Source: Gemmatimonadota bacterium
GTDB taxonomy: Bacteria; Gemmatimonadota; Gemmatimonadetes; Longimicrobiales; Gaopeijiaceae
Assembly (NCBI GenBank): GCA_024638395.1
Contig: JAHEKK010000177.1
Span: forward strand, 1,169 to 6,675
Length of the DNA stretch: 5,507 nucleotides
Direction of reading: 5' to 3'
Position numbers and translations under genes: made by a program. Under the pieces are notes generated by a model. It made no database searches. It was given only the letters and a program-made list of their open reading frames with translations, and was not told the DNA's origin. Shown here piece by piece: positions 1 through 5,507 of the stretch. The stretch's first letter is position 1; every line of letters begins with the position of its first letter.

Positions 1-2
1 GC

Positions 3-1175
3 GGCGCCGATGAACCCGACGCCCCCGCCGCAGGTGCACACGGGCTCTCCACCGACCTCGTCCACGTTGTGGGCACCTCGGACTCCATCGCCGCAGTCCA
101 GGATCTACAGGTCTTTTCCGACGGATCGGTCTGGGTCTTGAGCACCCAAGCGCCCCACGTCGTCGGATTTCGGTCGAACGGAGAGCTCATCGCCGTACAT
201 GGGGCGGCCGGCGGAGGACCCGAGGAATTCGCCGCGCCGGCCGCCTTCGTCACGGGGTGGCAAGACGAGGCCTGGGTGTTCGACTACAGGCGCCACGGCC
301 TGATCCGGGTGTCACGGCCCGAGGGTCCCTGGACCGAAATCACCCTGCCGAGGGACGTTTTTCCCCCTGGAAGCCTGGTGGGAGGCATGGGGATGATGGA
401 GAACACCGTCCGTCTGGCACGCCTCGGCGGGGAGGTCGTAGTAGCCCGGTCACGGCAGCCCAACGAACCCGGGATCACGGGCTTCCGCATGGCCATTCTG
501 GGAGCGGATCTGGTGGCGTGGGACCCCCTGAACGGCGCCACTCGCACCGTCCTGACCCTGGGGGACGTTCTGGACGATCCGGCCGCCGGCTTCGAGGCCA
601 CCGAAGGCGGCTTTCCCCTTTGGTACCGACTCTGGACCGTGTGCGGGGACGGCCTACCGGACGGGCCGGCCCTTTACGTGTACGATCGTACGCGGGGACA
701 GGTCCGGCGGTTCACAACAGGAGGCGGTGAGCTGGAGGCGCTATCCCCGCCGGACCCGGCGTTTGACGAGATCTCGCCCGAGCAATTTGCGAGCGCCGTC
801 TACCCCCTGCGGGCGGCGGAGGCCGCCGGACGGGTGGGTGCGCGGCTGGACGCCTCAGACAGCGTGCGCGTCATGACGGAGATGCTCGAGAGGGTCCAGG
901 GGAGTCCGGCACAACTGGCGGCGTACCTGCCCCGCTACGTCGACCTGCGGTGTGGCGACGAAGGATCGGCTTGGCTACAGCCCTACGGACTGGAAGCCGG
1001 GGGGCTCGCCGGGTCGTCGGCCTGGTTGGAGATCAGCGTGGGTGGCCGGCAACGCACCCTGCGCTTCCCCGACGGGTTCGACCCGTACCGATTTCAGGAC
1101 GGGCGGGTCTGGGGGGTCCAGAGGGACGCCCTGGATGTCCCTTCGGTAGCCTGGATCGCACTGCCCCCCGTGTGA
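3..1175 (+). CDS. 6-bladed beta-propeller protein, 5'-truncated by the window edge
   Basis: The frame is open from the first bases to the TGA at 1173-1175, giving at least 390 residues. A GTG at 69 could serve as a start. However, the residues just before it (STDLVHVVG) read as the first strand of the propeller, so the true start is probably upstream of the window, where a signal peptide would also lie. Seen: a repeating pattern of short beta strands with D-G or N-G turns (FSDGSVWVL, FRSNGELIAV), the loop GAAGGGPEEF near residues 45-54 counted from the GTG, and a C-terminal W-G-V-x-R-D-x-L-D-V motif. These are typical of the large family of extracytoplasmic NHL-like 6-bladed beta-propeller proteins in Gemmatimonadota. 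Their function is mostly unknown; binding or scaffolding is more likely than catalysis. I see no catalytic motif. It converges on the DUF4382 gene across 25 bp. The fold call is fairly secure and the biological role is unknown. Confidence 0.75.
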   Translation, partial: GADEPDAPAAGAHGLSTDLVHVVGTSDSIAAVQDLQVFSDGSVWVLSTQAPHVVGFRSNGELIAVHGAAGGGPEEFAAPAAFVTGWQDEAWVFDYRRHGLIRVSRPEGPWTEITLPRDVFPPGSLVGGMGMMENTVRLARLGGEVVVARSRQPNEPGITGFRMAILGADLVAWDPLNGATRTVLTLGDVLDDPAAGFEATEGGFPLWYRLWTVCGDGLPDGPALYVYDRTRGQVRRFTTGGGELEALSPPDPAFDEISPEQFASAVYPLRAAEAAGRVGARLDASDSVRVMTEMLERVQGSPAQLAAYLPRYVDLRCGDEGSAWLQPYGLEAGGLAGSSAWLEISVGGRQRTLRFPDGFDPYRFQDGRVWGVQRDALDVPSVAWIALPPV

Positions 1176-1200
1176 CGCCCGGCCCGAGCTGACCTTCAGA
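1176..1200. other. Short convergent intergenic gap without a clear terminator
   Basis: These 25 bp separate the stop codons of the propeller gene and the DUF4382 gene. I see no GC-rich hairpin followed by a T tract in either direction. A weak inverted repeat, AGATCA at 1198-1203 and TGATCT at 1224-1229, has a 20-nt loop and lies mostly inside the minus-strand gene, so it is not a credible intrinsic terminator. Transcripts from the two sides may overlap at their 3' ends, or termination may be Rho-dependent. Confidence 0.4.
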
Positions 1201-2094
1201 TCATGACGAAGGCCCGGCTGAGGTGATCTCGAAGGCAAGCGACCCTTCCTCGCCACCCTCCAGGCTGAGGCTTTGCGGCGACTCGGGGTCGAGGGTGAAG
1301 TCGAACATGACGCCTTCCCGCAGGCCCACCGTAACGGTTTGCTCGGTGTTGGGCAGGACGAAGAGGAACTGAACGGAGTAGGTCCCGTCGCCGTCGGTGT
1401 CCGAGAAGGACAGTGAAGTGGCTGCGCCATCGATGTTGGCGCGGAAGTCTTCTGGTGAAGCGCCCAGGGCCGCTAGATCGACGCCCTCGGCCAACTGGAG
1501 CTCCACCGTCAGATTGGCGCTTTGATCCAGCTTCTCTGCGTGGATCACGGGCGTCATGACCCACGCACCGGAGCTCCCGGCTTCCTTGCCGAAGCTCTCG
1601 ACAACGCTGAAGTCCAGGAGGAGGCTCGCCTCGCCGGTCACCTCGATGACCCCGCCGGGAAGGTTCACCTTGATCCCGGTTTCGTCGAAGCTCGGCATGC
1701 GAAGTGGACCGTCCGCGACCCCGCAATCATCGAATCCGTCCGAGGAATAGACCTTTGAGCCCCCACCGTCTTCCTCCACCTCGATACAGCCGCCGGGGAT
1801 GATGAGGCGGAGCTGGCTGTAGCGGCCGGTGGGCACCACGGCATTCGACACGAGCGTGACCACGTCATTCGACAGGGCTGTCAGGTCGGCCTTCGTGGGG
1901 GTATCCATCACGACCAGGGGCGGTCCACCTCCGGCCAGCTCGATTCGCTCGATCGCGACGATCGCCGTGGTCACGTCTCCGGGATCGTCTGTGAGCATCA
2001 GTGTCAGCCTGCCCGTTCCGTCTCCGTCATCGCCACACCCTGCAACCCATACCAATCCAAACAGCGCCAGAAGCGCCGGGGCATTCACCCGCAT
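1201..2094 (-). CDS. DUF4382 domain-containing lipoprotein
   Basis: This 297-residue protein begins with a lipoprotein signal peptide (MRVNAPALLALFGLVWVAGC) whose lipobox V-A-G-C puts the lipidated cysteine at residue 20. A short acidic, glycine-rich linker follows. Residues about 28-187 match the DUF4382 pattern: GRLTLMLTDDPGD, an IxAIERIEL strand, V-P-T-G-R-Y-S-Q-L-R-L, S-F-D-E-T-G-I-K-V, L-L-L-D-F and W-V-M-T-P-V-I. Cys103 and Cys124 flank an acidic insert and could form a disulfide. Residues about 191-297 form a second, unrecognised beta-rich part with a D-T-D-G-D-G loop at 232-237. The frame stays open up to another ATG at 2304, but the ATG at 2094 is the right start: it places the signal peptide at the N-terminus and has a GGAG at 2102-2105, 7 nt upstream. 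Family knowledge: DUF4382 proteins are secreted or membrane-anchored and of unknown function. The gene diverges from the SMP-30-like gene and stands alone on its strand. Confidence 0.85.
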   Translation of the reverse strand: MRVNAPALLALFGLVWVAGCGDDGDGTGRLTLMLTDDPGDVTTAIVAIERIELAGGGPPLVVMDTPTKADLTALSNDVVTLVSNAVVPTGRYSQLRLIIPGGCIEVEEDGGGSKVYSSDGFDDCGVADGPLRMPSFDETGIKVNLPGGVIEVTGEASLLLDFSVVESFGKEAGSSGAWVMTPVIHAEKLDQSANLTVELQLAEGVDLAALGASPEDFRANIDGAATSLSFSDTDGDGTYSVQFLFVLPNTEQTVTVGLREGVMFDFTLDPESPQSLSLEGGEEGSLAFEITSAGPSS

Positions 2095-2101
2095 GTTCCA
2101 T

Positions 2102-2105
2102 CTCC
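2102..2105 (-). promoter_or_regulatory. Ribosome binding site of the DUF4382 gene
   Basis: Read on the minus strand this is GGAG, 7 nt before the ATG at 2094. It decides the start in favour of 2094 over the in-frame ATGs at 2142 and 2304, which would bury the lipoprotein signal peptide behind 16 or 70 extra residues. Confidence 0.65.
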
Positions 2106-2320
2106 AGCGTACAGGCCCGTCATCACCAGCGCGTCGAGCCATTGTCCAAGGACCCCCACCTCCTATAGGATCGGCCTCGAGCACAGGCCTGCTGATCCGG
2201 GCTCCCCGCGCTCGCTGTGCAGCACGGTACATCAGGAAGACGCCCCGGGCCGAAGGGGAACTCCCGCCCCGTCGGACGGTAGCCACCGGCTCCACGCTCC
2301 CCATCCGCAGACCCCAAACC

Positions 2321-2324
2321 GAGG
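2321..2324 (+). promoter_or_regulatory. Ribosome binding site of the SMP-30-like lipoprotein gene
   Basis: GAGG ends 9 nt before the ATG at 2334. The spacing is slightly long but acceptable. It supports this ATG, which also puts a complete lipoprotein signal peptide at the N-terminus. Confidence 0.45.
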
Positions 2325-2333
2325 CTTGGCCCC

Positions 2334-3299
2334 ATGATCGTACGCTTCGACAAGTGCCTTCCGCCCCTCATGCTCTTGCTCCTCGCCGGAGGATGCGGAT
2401 CGGGGGATCCTGAACCGGGGGACCGCGGGGGAGCGGATGATCCCGACGGCGCCCTTCCGTCGGCGACCTACGTCCTGCAGGACTCGACCCACCGGGTGGC
2501 CGTGATCGCGGGGCTCTCAGGTCCCGAAGCGGTTCGCTACGACCCTGACCAGGACGTGTATTTCATCTCCAACTTCAACGGCAACGGGGATCAGCGAGAC
2601 GGCAACGGGTTCATCAGCCGCGCGGCGGCGGACGGGTCGATGGAGGTCCTTCGCTTCATGCAGGGGACCGAAGCCCGACCCCTGCACGCGCCGCGGGGAA
2701 TGTACATCTCCGGCGACATCTTGTGGGTCGCGGACATCGACGGACTACACGGGTTCAACCGCGAGGACGGCGCCCACGTGCATTTTGTCGACCTCTCGGG
2801 CTTCGACCCCGGGTTTCTCAACGATGTAGCGGCGGGCCCCGACGGAGCGCTCTATCTGACCGACACGGGCTCCCGGGCCCGGCTGTACCGGATCGAGGAC
2901 CTCACCGCCGAGCTCGCGCTGGAGGACCCCGCGTTGGGGCCGCCCAACGGAATCACCTGGGACGCAGGGGAGGCCCGTTTCCTCGTCGCCCCCTGGGGCG
3001 CAGGGGGAAGCATCAGCGCCTGGCGTCCCGGCTCCCCTGAGCTGGAACCTCTCGCGGCGGCACCCGAGGGCCAGATCGACGGCATCGAGGTCGTTCAGGG
3101 CCAGATCGTTGTGGCCAGCCAGAGTGACCGGCGGCTACACATCGTGGAGAACGGCGTTCTCCACCCGGTCATCGCTGTTCCGGGCGACCCGGCCGACATC
3201 GGCGTCGACACGCGGCGGAGCCGTATCGCGGTGCCCTACATCGGGCTGAACCGGGTGGATATCTGGGACTGGCGTCCGACGGGGACGGAACAGCCGTGA
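2334..3299 (+). CDS. SMP-30/gluconolactonase/LRE-like beta-propeller lipoprotein
   Basis: This 321-residue protein starts with a lipoprotein signal: charged MIVRFDK, a leucine-rich core, and the lipobox L-A-G-G-C with Cys21 as the lipidation site. An acidic Gly/Pro/Asp linker runs to about residue 42. The rest is a propeller. It keeps the residues that bind the divalent metal in SMP-30 and gluconolactonases: Glu65 in GPEAVRYD, Asn205 in PPNGITWD and Asp249 in IDGIEV. It also has FLNDVAAGPDGALYLTD (161-177), where Asn163 and Asp164 match the substrate-site N-D of the family. Known members hydrolyse sugar lactones or other small esters, but many relatives are uncharacterised. Hydrolase activity outside the cytoplasm is inferred; the substrate is unknown. 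A non-enzymatic NHL-type propeller is the alternative, though the intact ligand set argues against it. The stop codon overlaps the start of the creatininase-like gene, so the two are almost surely co-transcribed. Confidence 0.82.
   Translation: MIVRFDKCLPPLMLLLLAGGCGSGDPEPGDRGGADDPDGALPSATYVLQDSTHRVAVIAGLSGPEAVRYDPDQDVYFISNFNGNGDQRDGNGFISRAAADGSMEVLRFMQGTEARPLHAPRGMYISGDILWVADIDGLHGFNREDGAHVHFVDLSGFDPGFLNDVAAGPDGALYLTDTGSRARLYRIEDLTAELALEDPALGPPNGITWDAGEARFLVAPWGAGGSISAWRPGSPELEPLAAAPEGQIDGIEVVQGQIVVASQSDRRLHIVENGVLHPVIAVPGDPADIGVDTRRSRIAVPYIGLNRVDIWDWRPTGTEQP
3281..3299 (+). promoter_or_regulatory. Translational coupling junction (GTGA overlap)
   Basis: The GTG start of the creatininase-like gene (3296-3298) overlaps the TGA stop of the SMP-30-like gene (3297-3299). 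Purine-rich GGGGACGGAA just upstream, still inside the first gene, can serve as ribosome binding site. This arrangement usually means one mRNA with coupled translation, so the two products should be made together. Confidence 0.7.
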
Positions 3300-4048
3300 G
3301 GGAAATCCAACTAGAGCGTCTGGCCTGGCCCGAGATCCGGGCAGCCCTCGAGCGTGGCTTTGAGACGGTGGTGTTCGCCTGCGGCGCCACGGAACAACAT
3401 GGACCGCACCTGCCTCTGTTGGTCGACGCCGAAATCGGCACGCGGACGGCCGTCGAAACAGCCAGGAGACTGGGCAAATGCCTGGTCGCGCCCACCGTCA
3501 GGATTGGGTGCTCGGATCACCACATGGCGTTTGCGGGCACGCTCTCCTTCCGCCGCGCAACCTTCGACGCGGTGGTCACCGACTATTGCCGGAGCCTGGC
3601 TCACCACGGGTTCCGGAGGATCTGTATTTTCCCCTCTCACGGCGGAAACGTGGCCCCTCTCAGTGCCCTCGAGCCTACGCTCCGGAACACCGTGGGTGAC
3701 GGGACCGAGGTGATCGTGGACACGGATCTCATGGGGCTCATGGCGGTCTGGACCGAAGGGGTCGAGGCTGCCGCGGGTCTCGGTGACAAGGTCGGGGGCC
3801 ACGCCGACATCGCCGAAAGCTCGATCCTCCTCAACATCACGCCCGACCTCGTACAGGAAGGGAAAGCAGAACGGGGCTACGTCGCCGAGCTCACCCACGA
3901 GGACCTGGGGCAGATCATCGCCGAAGGACTCCACACCGTGACCCCCAACGGAATCCTGGGAGACGCCCGTGGCATGAGCCGGGAGATCGGTGCCCACCTC
4001 ATCGACAAGATGGCGGAGCGTCTCGAGGAGGTCTTCCGGCCCGTTTGA
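3296..4048 (+). CDS. Creatininase-family amidohydrolase
   Basis: This 250-residue protein is full length for the creatininase family (PF02633) and has no signal peptide, so it should be cytoplasmic. The hallmark G-A-T-E-Q-H-G-P-H-L-P near residues 30-40 is followed by VDAEIG, giving metal ligands Glu33, His35 and Asp44. P-S-H-G-G-N supplies His115, and G-G-H-A-D-I-A-E-S-S supplies His169 and Glu174, the usual place of the family's second acidic ligand. In creatininase itself the second motif carries a Glu two residues after the His; here it is G-G-N, as in the wider family (creatinine amidohydrolases, FAPy deformylases, MftE-type peptidases). It is therefore probably not a true creatininase. 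It likely cleaves an amide or cyclic amide with a two-metal site; the substrate cannot be assigned. The GTG start overlaps the preceding TGA by 4 bp (GTGA). A GGGGA at 3281-3285 or GGAA at 3287-3290 can act as ribosome binding site. No mycofactocin or creatine pathway genes are adjacent. Confidence 0.88.
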   Translation: MREIQLERLAWPEIRAALERGFETVVFACGATEQHGPHLPLLVDAEIGTRTAVETARRLGKCLVAPTVRIGCSDHHMAFAGTLSFRRATFDAVVTDYCRSLAHHGFRRICIFPSHGGNVAPLSALEPTLRNTVGDGTEVIVDTDLMGLMAVWTEGVEAAAGLGDKVGGHADIAESSILLNITPDLVQEGKAERGYVAELTHEDLGQIIAEGLHTVTPNGILGDARGMSREIGAHLIDKMAERLEEVFRPV

Positions 4049-4067
4049 TGCTTCCGCCGGGTAGGGC

Positions 4068-4089
4068 GACCAACCGCCGGCGGTCGGTC
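4068..4089 (+). terminator. GC-rich hairpin, possible transcription stop or leader structure
   Basis: GACCAACCG and CGGTCGGTC pair as a 9-bp stem with one A-C mismatch around a CCGG loop, starting 19 nt after the stop of the creatininase-like gene. The position suits a terminator for the two-gene unit. No U tract follows, so at best it is a non-canonical or Rho-assisted terminator, or a 3'-end stabilising structure. Confidence 0.3.
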
Positions 4090-4219
4090 CGCGCCCCCAA
4101 ACGTCCTGGGGACCGTATGGCGCCCCTTGTCGGAGGGAGGGTATGCTCCGCCATGCTGCGGTTCACGATGGTCCCGCGACACCGGATTCCGTTTATGGCC
4201 GACGCGTCCCTGGCGCGCC

Positions 4220-4223
4220 GGAG
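4220..4223 (+). promoter_or_regulatory. Ribosome binding site of the phosphate transporter gene
   Basis: GGAG lies 11 nt before the ATG at 4235. Spacing is long but this is the only purine-rich stretch close by. No in-frame ATG or GTG occurs in the roughly 90 bp upstream, so 4235 is the natural start. Confidence 0.4.
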
Positions 4224-4234
4224 CCTTCCATGCC

Positions 4235-5507
4235 ATGACAGCCGCCCATTTTGCTCTCTTCGTCCTGATCGTACTGGCCGCCTTCGATCTTTGGATCGGA
4301 GTCGCGAACGACGCCGTCAACTTCCTCAATTCCGCCTTTGGCTCGAAGGCTGCCTCCCGACGCGTCATCGTGGTAATCGCGGTGGCCGGCGTGATCCTGG
4401 GGGCCCTGACTTCGAGTGGCCTCATGGAGGTCGCGCGCAACGGTGTCTTCGACCCGGGCCGATTCACCGACCCCGAAACCGGGGCCATCATGCTCAGCGC
4501 CATCCTGGCGATCTACCTGGGGGTAATGACCGCCGACGTCCTGCTTCTGGACCTCTTCAACACCTTTGGCCTGCCCACGTCCACGACCGTGTCCATCGTC
4601 TCCGAGCTGGTCGGCGCCTCGATCGCGGTTGCCTTGTGGTCCTCGAGCTCCGGCGTTCCCGACGCCCTGAGCGTCATCAACGCGGGCCCCGTCCTCGGGA
4701 TCTATGCGGGGATCTTCACGTCGGTGCTGGTGGCGTTCGTCGTCTCGGCCGTCGTCATGTGGCTCCTCCGGCTGCTCTATGGCCGAGAGGTCTCACGCTC
4801 ATTCCAACGCTGGGGGTGGGTCTGGACCGGCCTGTCGCTCAGCGCCCTGTCCTACTTCGTCGTGTACAAGGGCCTCCGAGGCACGTCGCTGCTGAGCGCC
4901 GGCCAGTTCGCGCAACTCGAGGAACTGCTCCCGATGCTGCTTGGAGGCTCCTTCGTGGCCGCAGCGACCCTGGGACTCGTGTGGCGGCATCGTTGGAGGA
5001 TGGTGCTGAAGGCGGTCATTCTCGTCGCCACCGGCGCCCTGGCCGTCTCGTTTGCCGGGAACGATCTCGTGAACTTCATCGGGCCGTCGGTAGCGGCCGC
5101 TCAGGCGGTACTGGTGGAAGGCGTGGACCTGAGCGGACGGGTCCCGACGCCTCCGTGGGCACTCGTACTCGCGGGATTGATCATGGCCACCGCCCTGGTG
5201 ACCTCCAAGAAGGCCCGCCGGGTCACCGACACCGAAATCCGCCTGGCCGCCACCGGGGGAACGGCGGAACAGCAATTCGGGGGTCATTGGCTGAGTGGGA
5301 GAATCGTCGCCGCCGGCGCCTGGCTCGGGTCCGGCATTCGGATCCTCGTACCTCGTCGGCTCCTGGCTTTGCTGTCCCGCCGGACGGACCCCGCGCCCGT
5401 TTCTCCCGGCGACCCCCCCTATGATCTGCTTCGGGCGAGCGTGAACCTGGTGGTTGCCAGCACGTTGATCTCCCTCGGAACCGCACGGGGCCTCCCTCTT
5501 TCCACCA
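4235..5507 (+). CDS. PiT-family inorganic phosphate transporter (PHO4 family), 3'-truncated by the window edge
   Basis: An uninterrupted frame of 424 codons runs to the window end without a stop. The protein starts directly with a hydrophobic helix and has many further membrane segments (about residues 5-24, 44-60, 85-107, 118-135, 152-180, 196-212, 233-250, 257-275, 306-322, 402-415). The PiT signature appears twice, as expected from the family's internal duplication: G-V-A-N-D-A-V-N-F with Asn25/Asp26, and F-A-G-N-D-L-V-N-F with Asn276/Asp277. Each half carries a P-T-S-T-T-like motif (114-118; L-P-L-S-T begins at 420, cut by the edge). Family role: low-affinity uptake of phosphate, or metal-phosphate, driven by H+ or Na+ across the inner membrane. 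The sequence I-G-V-A-N-D-A-V-N-F-L-N-S-A-F-G-S-K-A and the M-E-V-A-R segment resemble the long PiT form known from Bacteroidota, about 700-750 residues, so a little over half is present. It is downstream of the creatininase-like gene but with a 186-bp gap, so it is likely a separate unit. Confidence 0.9.
   Translation, partial: MTAAHFALFVLIVLAAFDLWIGVANDAVNFLNSAFGSKAASRRVIVVIAVAGVILGALTSSGLMEVARNGVFDPGRFTDPETGAIMLSAILAIYLGVMTADVLLLDLFNTFGLPTSTTVSIVSELVGASIAVALWSSSSGVPDALSVINAGPVLGIYAGIFTSVLVAFVVSAVVMWLLRLLYGREVSRSFQRWGWVWTGLSLSALSYFVVYKGLRGTSLLSAGQFAQLEELLPMLLGGSFVAAATLGLVWRHRWRMVLKAVILVATGALAVSFAGNDLVNFIGPSVAAAQAVLVEGVDLSGRVPTPPWALVLAGLIMATALVTSKKARRVTDTEIRLAATGGTAEQQFGGHWLSGRIVAAGAWLGSGIRILVPRRLLALLSRRTDPAPVSPGDPPYDLLRASVNLVVASTLISLGTARGLPLST

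Larger units (their letters stand above)
2095..2333. promoter_or_regulatory. Divergent intergenic region with promoter-like elements and a 10-bp palindrome
   Basis: These 239 bp separate the divergent starts of the DUF4382 and SMP-30-like lipoprotein genes, so promoters for both should lie here. On the plus strand, TTGTCC (2142-2147), a 16-bp spacer and TATAGG (2164-2169) make a plausible sigma70-like promoter reading toward the SMP-30-like gene, with a leader of roughly 160 nt. The -10-like element sits inside the perfect palindrome TCCTATAGGA (2161-2170), so it reads the same on the minus strand, although I see no good -35 partner there. A broken hairpin can be drawn between GGATC (2168-2172) and GATCC (2194-2198), with GCCT/AGGC inside it. 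I recognise no riboswitch or small gene. The promoter call is tentative. Confidence 0.3.
4049..4234. other. Intergenic leader between the creatininase-like and phosphate transporter genes
   Basis: These 186 bp hold no credible gene. The first half has two inverted repeats: a near-perfect hairpin at 4068-4089, and CGGTCC (4085-4090) with GGACCG (4110-4115), enclosing CCCCA/TGGGG (4095-4099/4107-4111). The two structures share bases, so they are mutually exclusive. Neither is followed by a T tract. In the second half I see no good sigma70 promoter and no Pho box. An ATG at 4230 is followed two codons later by a stop (ATG CCA TGA) that overlaps the real start at 4235. Confidence 0.45.

Noticed and set aside
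69..71. GTG as the true start of the first propeller gene
   Set aside because: The frame is open upstream to the window edge, propeller-like residues precede the GTG, and no signal peptide follows it, although the family is normally exported.
1198..1229. AGATCA/TGATCT inverted repeat as a bidirectional terminator
   Set aside because: Only 6 bp of stem with a 20-nt loop, no T tract, and most of it is inside the DUF4382 coding sequence.
2095..2304. 70-residue N-terminal extension of the DUF4382 protein
   Set aside because: It would place the lipoprotein signal peptide in the interior. The extension is Arg/Gly-rich and lacks a ribosome binding site as good as the GGAG before 2094.
1829..2413. 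194-codon plus-strand frame spanning the DUF4382 N-terminus, the divergent intergenic region and the start of the SMP-30-like gene
   Set aside because: Ser/Pro/Arg/Thr-rich translation without a domain. It overlaps two well-supported genes and crosses the region that must hold their promoters.
3311..3997. 228-codon minus-strand open frame opposite the creatininase-like gene
   Set aside because: It is a mirror of a GC-rich coding region with clear metal-binding motifs on the plus strand. The translation shows no domain, and I see no independent start signal.
4127..4147. TTGTCG and TATGCT as a promoter for the phosphate transporter
   Set aside because: The spacer is only 9 bp, far too short for a sigma70 promoter.
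4045..5424. 459-codon plus-strand open frame overlapping the end of the creatininase-like gene
   Set aside because: Its translation is low in hydrophobic residues and very rich in Arg, Gly and Pro, with no recognisable domain. It lies out of frame over a clear phosphate transporter. The TTG/ATG overlap with the creatininase-like stop is coincidental.

Overview
This window is a GC-rich, gene-dense bacterial chromosomal segment with strong G/C bias at third codon positions. It probably comes from a Gemmatimonadota-like organism (soil, sediment or marine lineage). The main reason is the first gene: its GxxGGGPEEF loop and its C-terminal W-G-V-x-R-D-x-L-D-V motif match the 6-bladed beta-propeller proteins that are abundant in Gemmatimonadota. 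This placement is an inference; the window holds no rRNA or marker gene. I see no tRNA, rRNA, CRISPR array, insertion sequence or long repeat.

Layout. (1) Positions 3-1175, plus strand: the 3' part of a 6-bladed beta-propeller protein whose N-terminus lies outside the window. (2) Positions 1201-2094, minus strand: a DUF4382-type lipoprotein, convergent with gene 1 across a 25-bp gap. (3) Positions 2095-2333: a divergent intergenic region with candidate promoter elements and a 10-bp perfect palindrome. (4) Positions 2334-3299, plus: a lipoprotein with an SMP-30/gluconolactonase/LRE-type propeller that retains the family's metal-ligand pattern. (5) Positions 3296-4048, plus: a creatininase-family amidohydrolase whose GTG start overlaps the previous stop by 4 bp. 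(6) Positions 4049-4234: an intergenic region with a GC-rich hairpin. (7) Positions 4235-5507, plus: the first 424 codons of a PiT-family inorganic phosphate transporter that runs off the window end.

How the genes relate. The only clear functional unit is the translationally coupled pair of SMP-30-like lipoprotein and creatininase-like hydrolase. One product should be anchored in the cell envelope and the other cytoplasmic. They could be successive steps in handling a small lactone or amide compound, but no substrate can be read from the sequence. The DUF4382 lipoprotein and the propeller look like ordinary cell-envelope proteins of unknown role. The phosphate transporter has its own leader and appears separate. 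I found no convincing defence, mobile or otherwise new multi-gene system here. The most useful observations are the coupled pair, the two-domain architecture of the DUF4382 lipoprotein, and the phosphate transporter, which is easily missed because a long spurious frame covers it.
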